Shown: one piece after another, positions 22,166 through 38,400 of the stretch
Layout: each line of letters begins with the position of its first letter
How positions within the stretch are numbered: the first letter of the stretch is position 1
Assembly: GCA_019775845.1 (NCBI GenBank)
Contig: JADQAV010000023.1
Span: 1 to 64,000, forward strand
Direction: 5' to 3'
Source of the DNA: Myrmaecium sp. VS I D KN 1
Lineage: Eukaryota; Ascomycota; Dothideomycetes; Valsariales; Valsariaceae
DNA: 64,000 bases
Notes under the pieces: model-generated
Databases searched by the model: none
What the model was told of the DNA's origin: nothing
Seen by the model: the letters and a program-made list of their open reading frames with translations, nothing else
Translations under genes and position numbers: made by a program

Positions 22166-23652
22166 TCAGCCGGGACTGAGCGCATCATCGGACTCACTGT
22201 CTTCTATGACGATGAGTGCACTGGAAGGTTTTTTCGTGAAGGAGCGAGGCGGCGGCGTCTTCTTCTTCTTCTTTGGTGGCGAGGGCTTGGAAAGTTCAGG
22301 GAGATCATCTTCCGAAGAAAGCAGGCCGTCCATCTGAAATACCGGGCCGCCACCAGGCGCTTTGGATCCGACACGGCTGGGTTTTACCAGCGGAGCTATC
22401 TTGTCTATGTCCTCGAAGTCGGAGTAACCGACATGGTCCGTTTCCGACGCATTCGCTTCCTCCTCATCAGATGGTTCTGGATCCGCCGTCTTCTGTGCCG
22501 CGGTTTTCTTCTGCCTGGGTTTCTTGAATAAAGCGTCCATCTCCTTCTGACCGCGGAGTCGGAGACTCAGGCCCTTCACCATGGTGGACCATTGTATCTG
22601 CGAGCGACAGCTCGGACAGTGCCCGTGAGTGGGAACAATCGCATCTCGGTCAACGTCCTCCGACAGGAAGTGCTTCGATAAGCAGGTGAGATGCGAGGTC
22701 ATCTCACAGTCCCCCTCGGGACAAACCAATAGTAGTTTGTCCTTCGCCGGAGCCAGAGGCTCTCGACATACAGCGCAAACACGTCGCTTTTCAGACTCCA
22801 AAATCGTTTTGGTCTTTTCAAGATACGGCTTGCAGTGAGCATATCCAAAATCAAGGGCGTATACGCCCGTGTTCTGCGGGTCCGCGGCCGGTGCAGTGAT
22901 GACGCCTTGGTCGTTCGTCGTCGGGAAGCTGCGGCCCTCGGCAGGCAAGTATTCAATCTTGATGCTGTCTCGAAGCTGAAGGGCATTGCGGCCTTTGCAG
23001 TACGCCTCCCATTTCTTAAACACGTCCGCCGCGAAGAATTTCACCGTCAGCGGCCAGCGCCTGAAGCTCTTCACGTGCAGTAAAAGATGCAGATTCTTGA
23101 GATTGGCGTCGATGGTCAGGCGCGGGCGAACGATGCGTTTCCGCGTCTTGCCTGACCGCGAGGTGTGGTTGTAGTGCTTGCGGGCTTCCAGCCGGTCTTC
23201 CTCCGACGTGTGACGGCTGAGGTGAGTGTGTTGCCAGGCCCACCTAGGACAATGTCAGCCGGAAGGGTTGAAACAGGAGAGGAAGGCAAGAGCAAGGAGG
23301 CAGTTCAAGGGTCGGACAAAGAGAATTTTAGCTTTCAAAGGGCGACAGCAGCCAACATAGAATTGCGCGACACAAGCAGGAAGCCAAGTGTGGCAAACTT
23401 CACTTTCGCAGGGGAGACATACTCGAATTGCAGCGCTGCGATCTTGGAGGGGAACCCGGTGACTATGCAGGCCATCTCCCATGGCCTCAGGCTCGCCCTG
23501 GACGTCCGGACGGCGCCGCCCTTGCTCTCGCCATTGTGCTGCTTCAGACGTCTGACGGCATGCGGAGTGCTCCCGATATACGGCAGAGCTCTTTGGCTCA
23601 CGGTCGAGCGCAGGAGATAACAACAATAAAAAGCCGGAATTGGTCTGTCCAT
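22166..23652 (-). CDS. slx1: SLX1, GIY-YIG subunit of the Slx1-Slx4 structure-specific nuclease
   Basis: The 435-residue protein carries an N-terminal GIY-YIG nuclease domain ([10 protein letters not shown]..., [40 protein letters not shown]). After the [11 protein letters not shown] segment and a linker comes a C-terminal zinc-binding RING/PHD-like domain ([36 protein letters not shown]). This is the Slx1 layout; with Slx4 it cuts branched DNA such as 5' flaps and Holliday junctions. The last 110 residues are acidic and lysine-rich, including [10 protein letters not shown] and [11 protein letters not shown], and look disordered. Exons are 23423-23652 and 22166-23243, joining GA+G to restore the conserved Glu-Trp, with 436 codons including the stop. 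It is convergent with thymidylate kinase and divergent from the KDM5 gene. Confidence 0.94.
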
Positions 23653-23747
23653 TCAAAGATACTGATGTGTAAGTATCCAAAGAGTGAAGACGGGGGATGG
23701 CAGCAATTCAAGCGAAAGAGCGACGGAGGTAGAAAGGATGGACTGTG

Positions 23748-23777
23748 CTACTGCTGCTGCTACTACTGCTGCTGCTG
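23748..23777. repeat. Trinucleotide run, ten CTG/CTA units
   Basis: Ten consecutive CTG or CTA triplets, followed by CCG and GCC triplets. It lies about 100 bp upstream of the SLX1 start codon, so on the SLX1 sense strand it reads as CAG/TAG repeats. Confidence 0.8.
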
Positions 23778-24354
23778 CCGCCCGCCGCTGCCACCGCTGC
23801 TTGCGTGAACCGGCGGTGGTCGTTTGTTGTTCTGCGGCTTGCCGAGGGCGTCCGCTGATTGGTGAAGCGTGACAGCGGCCGTTAAAGGCGCACCTCACAC
23901 ATCGGAGGCCTTTGACTCCATGGCTCCATGGCCAACCAACTGTCTTGGCATTGCGATGCCTGTCGATGAGAAGACTCGACGGAAAATGAGACGGAAAACT
24001 CTGCGGTCATGCGGGGAGTGAGAGAAAGTCTTCTCTTCGATGATGCTGATGACTGTGGCTACCGTTTGTGGCGTCGGCCTGCATGGGACACGGAAGGCTC
24101 GGTGAGGCGAAGACTCATCATGAGAGGCTCGAGTGCCGACGTGTGAATGCACACGGTGGCCGTGCTGGGTGGGAGCCGAATTGATAGGCACGCCAACAAA
24201 TGCAAGTTTTCTGTCTGCAGTGCATGTGAATAGAGATTCGAGACTGCAATGCTCGCTATTTCGCTCCGAGGAGAATGGTTAAAGTCTTTGTGACATGCGC
24301 ATAAGTTACCAGATACATTCGATACTGTATCCGTCAGCCGCATCTGGAGAAACA

Positions 24355-24365
24355 TTAGGGTTAGG
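24355..24365 (+). promoter_or_regulatory. Telobox-like site TTAGGGTTAGG
   Basis: Nearly two copies of the fungal telomere hexamer TTAGGG lie about 475 bp upstream of the KDM5 start. Such sites bind Tbf1/TRF-type factors in fungi. A functional role here is inference. Confidence 0.45.
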
Positions 24366-24822
24366 TTCCACTAGCCGGCCGCCTCTTCTCTCACTCTCTC
24401 GGCTCTACCTGATACCCGCAGTCCCTCCTTCCACCTGCATCGACCTGCCGAATCCTGCTACGCCCCTGAACCGCACGAGCGAACCGTCGGACGAGCCTTC
24501 GATTGCGTCTGCGCATGATCCGCCGCGAGGACGTCCGCCCGTTATCCCCGTCGCTTCGTGAATGACCGAGATACGCCGCACAGTCCGTACAGTACATAGT
24601 ACCTAATACCTTCTCTACTGTCCCGTACCCAGCCTGTTCGGCAAGGGAGCTCGCAGCGACATTCGCATACATCCGAGTCACCAACGGCCTCCTCCTTCTC
24701 CGGAAACGTCGCTCTTGCAGTCGCCTGCCTCGCCGCCGTCGTCCCTTCCTAATCGCACGGGCTATACCTCCTTCCTGCCTGCGGTGCGCGCTGGCTCCGG
24801 CAACCGACACCAATCTGGATAA

Positions 24823-30326
<5,504 letters not shown>

Positions 30327-31964
30327 TATGGTACTTGGGTTTCTATCACTCTCCGCTACGGTTGCTATGTCGGTGCGCCGGCTCATCTTATGACCATGTA
30401 ATATCATCGCCGATCGGTTGCGACATGCTCCACGGCTATTCTCAGTTCTGGCACCGGCGTTTGGGATACCATCGGGAAATGGCTTTACCACGATTATAGC
30501 TCACTTTCAGGTTCGGGATCTTCGGGAGCTTCTCTCCCTCGGGTCTTAGGCGATATTGCGACTTACTTCTTTCTTTCTTCTTTCCCTCCTCGGTTCATTT
30601 ATGTCTTACACTCTCGATGGCGGAGTCCACGATGTTCGCGGGGCATTTATATGTCATCCTTCTTCAGCCACCATGTTTATTTATTTTCTTTTCTTTTTCT
30701 TCAACTCGCAAGTGGGGGAATATCAAGGAGCCATGGATGGATGGGATAGGATGGGATAGGTTCAAAGACGGCGGGTTTTCCATGTTTAGCTCTGTCTGTT
30801 TTTCATGTCCTTTTTTTTCTTTTTTTATGATTCTTTCTTCTTACCTGTATTTCTCATATATGACAACCCTTTTTTGATTCCCTTCTTCTCTTCGCTTTCC
30901 TTGCTTCGGGCACTTGAGGGGGGTTATCGGGTGCTTAGGTTGTTGGCTCCGTGTTGTGCGTGGTGGTGGAGGTGGTGGATGTGGTAGCAGTAGCAGTATC
31001 AGGCTCTTAGAGCGAACATAGCTGTGTGTTTTACTTTGATCTATGGAAGAAGGAGTATAACCCTCTTTTTTTGCTCTTCATGTTTCCCTTCCTCGTTTGC
31101 TGCCTTTTTTTGCTTGCTTTCACGGCGAAGAAAGAAAGGGGAAGAAAGATAAATTGGGTGGGTATTGGGTAGTAGGTGATAAATGATGGATGATCGGATG
31201 ATAGGCGATGTGGATGTGTTGTTTTCACTAGGAGTACTGTTGCTGCCCTTCCTGTGATATACTCTGGAGTACATCGGTACGTGGAGGAGCGAGAGTAATA
31301 TCCATCCTCCTCCTACCCTCAGGCTATTATTATTCTACTGCGGTGGTTTGCCGAGATAAATGCTTTACTATCATACTATTTGCCTTTTCATTCCTTTTTC
31401 CCTTCTTTTCCTTTATCCAGCTTTTTTCTCTCTTAAATATTTTTTTTTTCCAGAAAAAAAAAAACTCTAATTATTAATTTTCTTCAAATACTTTCCTTCC
31501 TTTTCCTATATCGTGATTTATTTCCTCTTTCCTCTCCTTTTCCCTTTGATTTTACTATTCGACGAAGCGTATACTAGATACTAGTTAATGAACCGTGTTT
31601 GCATCGGAGTGACGGGAATATCGGTTTTCGATTTTATGTAAGGGCCTTGTTCTCCTCTGAGGTAGGTAATGCGGGGTAGTGGCAGGGAGGGCGGGGTACA
31701 TCTTTCTTATACCGGTAGGAACTCTAACGAGATGATCAGACGTTTAACACAGGACAGCCAAGTTATTTCAAAGAGCTTTACACTTTTATATTGTATATGG
31801 GGGATATATATCTAGATTATTTTCATCTGGCTCTTATATTTAGAAGAGAGATGAAAGGAAAACAAAGCTCGCCCTGCGTGTCTGTTTTCGTCCTTCTCCC
31901 TTCTCTTTGTTTCAACCACCCCTTCCATCCCTTGGTGACGTGAAATGGCGTTCCGTGTGCGCGT
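30327..31964. other. Convergent 3' region, KDM5 to the SDR gene
   Basis: 1.64 kb with no supported gene. It is strongly T-rich on the plus strand (30550-31560), with long T and A runs around 31440-31480. It probably contains both 3' UTRs and polyadenylation signals. Confidence 0.4.
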
Positions 31965-33011
31965 TTAAGGAAGGCAGTAACCGCCGTCGACCTAGAAAGA
32001 AAGAGTTAGTGAGCACGTCATGTTGTACGCCTTGGTTTGGGGTGCAGGAAAGTCTACATACCACAATGTCGGCACCGGTGGTGTAGCTGGAGGCGTCGGA
32101 GGCGAGGTAAAGGAAGGCGCCCTTGAGCTCGTGGGCCTCACCCTCGCGGCCCATGGGGATCTTGGACTTCCAGATGTCCTTGGTCTCCTGGGGGATGAAG
32201 TCGGAGATCTCGGTGGCCATGTAGCCGGGGGAGACGGAGTTGGCGCGGGCGAACTGGACCCACTCGACGGCGAGGGAGCGGCAGAGGTGGATGACGCCGG
32301 CCTTGGCGGCGTTGTAGGCGGCCTGGAGCTGGGGGATGTTGACGATGTGGCCGGACATGGAGGCGGTGGCGACGAAGGAGCCGTAGGTGAAGCCCTCGAG
32401 GCCCTCCTGCTTCTGCTTCTTCCAGATCTTGCCGGCGGCGCGGGCGCAGTAGAAGGTGCCGTCGAGGTCGGTGGAGATGACCTTGTGGTAGTGGGAGATC
32501 TCGCCGAAGAGGGCCTCGCCCTGGGTCCAGGGGATGCCGGAGTTGGCGATGAAGATGTCGAGGCGGTTGTTGAACTCCTTGGTGATGTCGTTGACGGCCT
32601 TCTCGACGGCGGCCTCGTCGGTCACGTTGACCTGGTAGGCGCGGGCCTTGACCCCGTACGTCTTCTCGATCTCCTCGGCCTTCTGGATGGCCTTCTTGTT
32701 GCTGTTGTACCAGATGGCCACGTTGGCGCCGGCCTCGGCGAGGGCGTGGGCGACCGCCAGACCGATACCAGCGCCAGCGCCGGACACGATGGCGGTCTTG
32801 CCCTTGAGGGAGAACAGAGGGAAGACCTTCTCCTCCTTGGGTGCGACGGTCTGTTTGATGAAGGGAAAGAAGTGGTTAGCGATTGAGTGAAGGAAGGCCA
32901 AGGGTGATTGAGGCGGGGTAGCGAGGAGCGGTGAAGGTGGCATGAGAGGGAGGGGCATGGACATACGTTGTTGTGGGCGAAGACGCCGTTCTTCATCGCG
33001 GTGTCAGACAT
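31965..33011 (-). CDS. Short-chain dehydrogenase/reductase, polyol or ketose reductase-like (mannitol/sorbose/L-xylulose type)
   Basis: The 286-residue enzyme is a classical SDR. Motifs: cofactor-binding SGAGAGIG after FSLKGKTAIV, a following YNSNKK stretch that suggests NADP(H), IANSGIP, catalytic Ser181 in TASMSGH, Tyr194 and Lys198 in YNAAKAG, SPGYMATEISDF and the C-terminal VDGGYCLP. The family includes fungal NADP-mannitol dehydrogenase (Alt a 8 type), Sou1 sorbose reductase and L-xylulose reductase; these cannot be separated by eye. Exons are 32967-33011, 32062-32850 and 31965-31991, 287 codons including the stop; the last exon has only nine codons. Almost every third base is C or G, far more biased than the neighbours, and the sense strand upstream is CT-rich, so strong expression is likely. 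It is divergent from a large orphan gene. Confidence 0.88.
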
Positions 33012-35451
33012 GGTGGATGGAGTGGTGGTGTTGTAGTCGTAAAGGAGGAAGGAGAAGAGTGGACGGAAGGGGTATCAATTGGAAGGGAGCAAGTGAAGTT
33101 GAGGATGGAATGAGGAAAGGAAAGAGGGAAGGAGGGACAGAGGGACAGAGGCCGCTTTTGTATGGGAATAGATAGCTGGCGGGGCGGGGCGGGGGGGCCT
33201 GTCATCAGACATGGATGGCCGAAGGAGGGAGGAGGGGGGCAGGCAGAGAGGGACTAAAGTTTAGTGAGGGGGGAGGGGAGGGAGGGAGCCACGGAGGGAT
33301 GTGGCAGGCGGCGGAGCTTCATCGACTGGTAGTGAGTGAGTGAGTGGATGGTTGGCCCATCGTTGGTCCATCATTGGTCGATCCGGCTGGGTTGGACCTG
33401 GCCATCTCTCCCCAAACGGTGAGCAGCAGTCCATCCCACCAACCACATTGATGTCGGCCTTGTCGCCGTGATCTTCAGGGTACCTACTGCCTGCCTTATG
33501 TAACTATTTACTGCCAGACCTCACCACCACCGATCCCTTTCCTCCTTCCCTTTTCCGAATCCCCTCGAAGAACGACGATGGCGATGGCGGGGGAGGGGAA
33601 AGAGTGAGGGGTGAGGGGTGAGCATCGATGGTCAGTCCCGCGATCTCGATGGCCAAACATCCGACGACGTCATCCGAAGCTGTGGACCGGCCACCTACCC
33701 CATCAATCGGAACATCGCCCGGCGGCGAAACCCACAGAAAAGCCGACGGCCGACCTGCTCATCCTCCACCGCTACTGGCAAGCTCCCGATGTGCGAATGC
33801 CTCCTCCATCATCGTTTCTCTTGCGCTGTTGATGGTCTCTCTTGCCAGCCTGTTGCTCTGTCAGGTAAAATGCAGGATCACGACCGCCCAGGCGAGCATG
33901 TAGTATCGGAGGGATACCAATTGCATGATAATACAGTATATGTACGAAGATATATGCTCTTTATCCTCCCAATGCTGCCTACCGTCCGCATCCGGTGGTC
34001 TGGGGTCGCGGAACCTCATGGAAAACCAGGCTCGACTTCCATCTGCTTGCCATTGCCGTTCTCTACCGCCCGCAACCGTCCGCAGCCGACCATACCGACA
34101 GACAGACACGCCTGCTTGGCTGCACTTCGCCTACCAGCCGCATACAGGTACAACTATGGTACTGATCGTGTATCCGTTTCGTTTGCCTCATCCTACTACC
34201 TAGCAACCGACAACGGCGGTGCCAACGGCAACGCGCGCGAGCTACCTGAACACAGCCGCGTCTCTATCCATATCCCTCCAACGACAACCGTGCAGCATCC
34301 CACCTCCCTACCACGCCAGCTCCCAGTCGAGCAACGCATCAAATCATCGTTGACGCGTGAGCGGCTGCTAGCATCCCGCGTATAATGGGGACCTTCCCGC
34401 TCGTCGAGCTCGCCGTCCTGCGAGCGCGATGGGTCTTCGGGACAGGTGGAGCTCAGCTCGGGGAAACCCTCCGCATGCCGCGCCGCCGATCGAAGAATAA
34501 CTGCGAGGGCGCTCTCATGGCACGATACGAGGTCATCGATGGGTGCCGTGCCTTGAGTAAATATTGTAATAATGTGCACGAGATGAGCTGGCTTCGGCCT
34601 AGGGCGATGATCGCATAGGAAAGGGAGCTGATTCGGAGTATTTAATTGATGGAGACACCATTTGTATGTGTTCTCACTCCGTATGAACCCGCAACCCGTG
34701 AGGCTGTCAGGCACCGATGCGATCTGCACCACCCCCTGCCTCGCTTATTCTCTCCTGCCCCTCTTTCTCTCACCAACGTCGTCTCTTGTCTTCTTCATGA
34801 GCTCACCTCTTCTCAACACCTTGTCCCATGATCTTAGAGCATCGTCGCGATGTCGCCAACGGTTCCGCTCATCCTAGCAAAAGCCTTCCGTTCTCCTGCC
34901 CAGAATTTCATCTCGTCTGTCTGGAGGTGTTCGGGTTCCGGGCCAGTGTCATTTCAGTAAACATTCCATTAACCCCATCCAGTTTAAGTCCAATTTCTCA
35001 CACCCGCATTCTTGACCTCACGCTTTGTTTTGACAACCACAACATGCCAGTCCCTAATTAAGAACAAAAGTACTCATCTCACTCTGCTCTCTGTCTGTCT
35101 TGTCGCCTTTTCTTCTCTTCGCTCGTTCTCGTTGTGCTTCGACGTGTCTTTCTTGCGGTTGCGTGACTCTTGATTCCCTCTCGAATCTCTTTCCGGTCCT
35201 TATCACGCGCAGAACCGATTCCATTCGTTTACCCTCGGACAGCGTTGAAATCGTACCATCCCGTGAAGCTTTCCAGCATTCATTCCTTCTTCATTCCTGG
35301 AATCCTTACGCCCACGCTCATTCCCAAACTAACGACAATCCTAATGAACCCTTCCGCTCTCTAAACCATCACGAACTGATCCAATACTTACATCTAATCG
35401 ACCTCACGAACCCTCACGATCGATTCCGTCTGATGCGCGCGTGACAACACA
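33012..35451. promoter_or_regulatory. Divergent region between the SDR gene and the 1324-residue orphan
   Basis: 2.44 kb with no supported gene. Near the SDR gene (33020-33300) the plus strand is purine-rich and includes repeated GGGG blocks, so the SDR sense strand has many CCCCT-type stress-element cores. Towards the orphan it is pyrimidine-rich (34720-35300), likely promoter and a long 5' UTR. Short open frames are present but none looks like a protein. Confidence 0.45.
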
Positions 35452-38400
35452 ATGGCAGAAGCGTCTGGATTGAGCACCACGGCTCTGGCCGCCATCTTAT
35501 CCAGTGTGGGCACCGTCCTGTCCTGCGCGCTCGTCGGCATTCTATGCCTACTGATCCGCGCCCATCGCACGCACAAACGGTTGCTGAAGGACCTTGAGGA
35601 AAGAGGCATAGTCGTCGACAAGCAGCGGCAGCGCATACGCAATGACGAGCCGAAATCAAGACCGCGCAGTGTCCTCCAGCGACGCCTCCTACTACCCTAT
35701 AGTAATCAGACCGCGTGGGACACGCTGACTTCGCAGGAGACTGTGCGCCCGCATATCAGTGATCCCATTCTTCCGGCCCTGCCTGAGACCAGAGAGGACC
35801 GTTCGCATCCTCCAAAGGGGTTATGGCCGTTTGGAAGGCGCCCATCCCAATCGCAGGGCACGCAAGAGCCGGTCAATGTCCGCTTGTCTGTCATCGCTGA
35901 GAGTCCGCGCCAGGCGAAGAGCTCAGCAGAACCGGTCGAGCTGAGTACCGATCACGAGCATACGCGCAACACCTCTCTTTCCCACCACAGCCATACGTCC
36001 TCGAAGAACGAGCATCGTCCATCGCAGGACGGTCGGTCGACGATCGAACTGGATGCTTCAATGACACCTGAGCCGCTCTTTTCTTCTTCCGTCTTCCGAG
36101 CCAACACCACCTCGAACACAGTCACTCCTAGGAAGAGGGCCGTGCCGAACCGGGCCAATTCGCTGGCCGCGATTCCCGTCCACTCCATGACTGGGGAGTC
36201 TGATATGGATGATGATGCTCGCCGGCGCCACACCAGGTCTATCAGCCTCTGTGGCCCCCCGGGCCATGCGCCGGAAGTTCCTGTACCACCTCTACCCCTG
36301 CGCATCGCGAAGTTGACCGAGCGGCCTCGGTCGAAGAGCGCTGTGGAGCGCAGCCCTTCGCGTTACTCCATATCGAGCCTTGAGTCTGCTGGCAGTTCCA
36401 TCCTTACAGGTGGAAACGGCTTGATGAGAACTCGTAGCAACAAGGTCCAGTTCAAGGCGACGGGGAATTCTTCTAGGACCGTCCGGCCCCGCGCGGAAAG
36501 TGACACCGCTATGTACAAGGCACGCGGCCGTTCACAAAATTCAGCTCGCAGCAATGCCGCTGTGCTCAGCTTGGAGACCACTCCTACAAGCAAGTCATCC
36601 CCGGCTGGCAGCATGAAGCTTGCTTCGACTGGCAAATCCCGGAACTCTGGTGGGAATCCCATGTCCGCCGAGTCCAACCGACAGCGCCGCATGAAGTCCT
36701 TAACGCCCTCACCGGCCACCACCATCGGTACTCCGAAAACTCGAAGGTCTACCGTCACCGCTTTTGGTTCGCCCAATGAGCGCAAGAAGCTCTCACCGCT
36801 GAGAGACGTGTCTGGTAACGAAAGGATACCAGTACGCCAGGATTCTCAGACTTCCCTGGTGTCTTCCACGAGGAGCAGCATGGGAAACCCCTTCCAATGG
36901 GACCCTTCCCCTCTCAAGTCCAGCAAGCCGTCTGCCTTGAAGGGCAGTCCGACATCCAAAGGCCATCGCAGACAAAATTGCGTGAGATTGTCTTTGGCTC
37001 CGACGGTCCTCGGCCCCCCAAGCCGTTCCACCAGTCCTTCCCACTCTGTGATGGACGACATCCAAGAGGAGGGCACCGATGGTCAGCCGCAGGTGAAGGT
37101 GCAGAGGCGCTCCGGAATGGGCTTCTCTTCGACACGCGCACTCCCACGCCCGCCGAGTACCTCCATCTTCGCACCGGAGGTCAAGTTTAACGCGGCGGGG
37201 TACCGCTCTTCGCTAACCCCCAGTTCTCCGGCATCCTCCATGGCGGATTACTTTGTGAGCAAGAACAACTACTCCCCGACGATTGGCAGCTACTACGCTT
37301 CTTCTTTGATCTCGCAGCGCAACTCGGCTCGTCTGAGCGGGAGCTCGGCATTCAGCATCCCTTCTTTCCCTAGCCCGGCTCACACAACCCCGCAGACGAC
37401 CCAGCAACTGCAGCCCAGTGATGCTCCGACGTTGTACATCTCCAGACCCTCGGTAGACATGGATGCGGAAGACTACACTGGTTTGGCTTCTTCTCCTGGC
37501 AGCATGACCTCGGTGCATACTACCGAAGCTCCTAAGGACACAACAACTGTTACTCAGCCCACGGATTCAAAGGACGAGTACGACCCCACTCGCCCAGGCC
37601 TTGTATTTTCCTCGGCCAACTCAAGCCCTCGCAGCTCTAAGAAACGCCCCGCTCCTATCGACTCCACGCTGTCCCCGCCCTCCTCACCGAAGGTCGGTGC
37701 AACCGAGAACACTGGACCTGATTTTGTGCCTCTGTCGCGCAGCCCGTCCCCGCCAGCCTCCATCGCCACCTCTATTACCTACGCAGCCAGCCACAGCAGC
37801 GCCGCCTTCCCCAGTACCATCGACCCCTCCCTGCTCACTTCCACCGCAGGAGCTTCTTCCCCTACCTTCTCCACCACGACTACGATCTTACCTACTCCAA
37901 CCTTCGCTCCAGCCACCATGGCCACCAGCGCAGGCAACCCCAACCCGTTCCTCACGGCACCCACTCTTCACCCGTCCCCCAACCAAAAACCGCAGATCGA
38001 CATCGAGCTTCCCATTCCCGGCCTTGGTGCCGGCATGAGGAACGATATGCCCCAACTCGTGCCCGCCGGGCCCCGAGCCGAGCCACCGCGCCCGCTCGGC
38101 CGCACCGTTGCCGCTCTGCGCCGCATGAACAGCGACAGCAACCCCGACCACCGCGCGGGCAGGCGGTACCTGCGCATGGGCCGCGAGGCGACCGACCCGA
38201 ACCTGACCCAGGATATCGACGACAGCGGCATGATCGACCTCGACGCCGCCACTGTCGATGAGTCGGCGTTGGGGAACTTCTACGCCGGCACCAGCATCCT
38301 GGGCTTGGATAGCCTGGACGATAACCCGATCGACACGAGCCTGGCGGCTCCGGCCTGGAAGACCTGGGGTTGGAGCCCAAGCCTAGCCTCGATGAGCGAG

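Noticed and set aside
31380-31560. AT- and T-rich stretch as a possible decayed transposon
   Set aside because: No terminal repeats, coding remnants or repeat-induced mutation pattern visible; it fits the 3' UTR of convergent genes.
32020-32886. 288-codon open frame antisense to the SDR gene
   Set aside because: It reads as Gly/Val/Leu/Asp-rich repeats caused by the extreme codon bias of the SDR and has no start or domain of its own.
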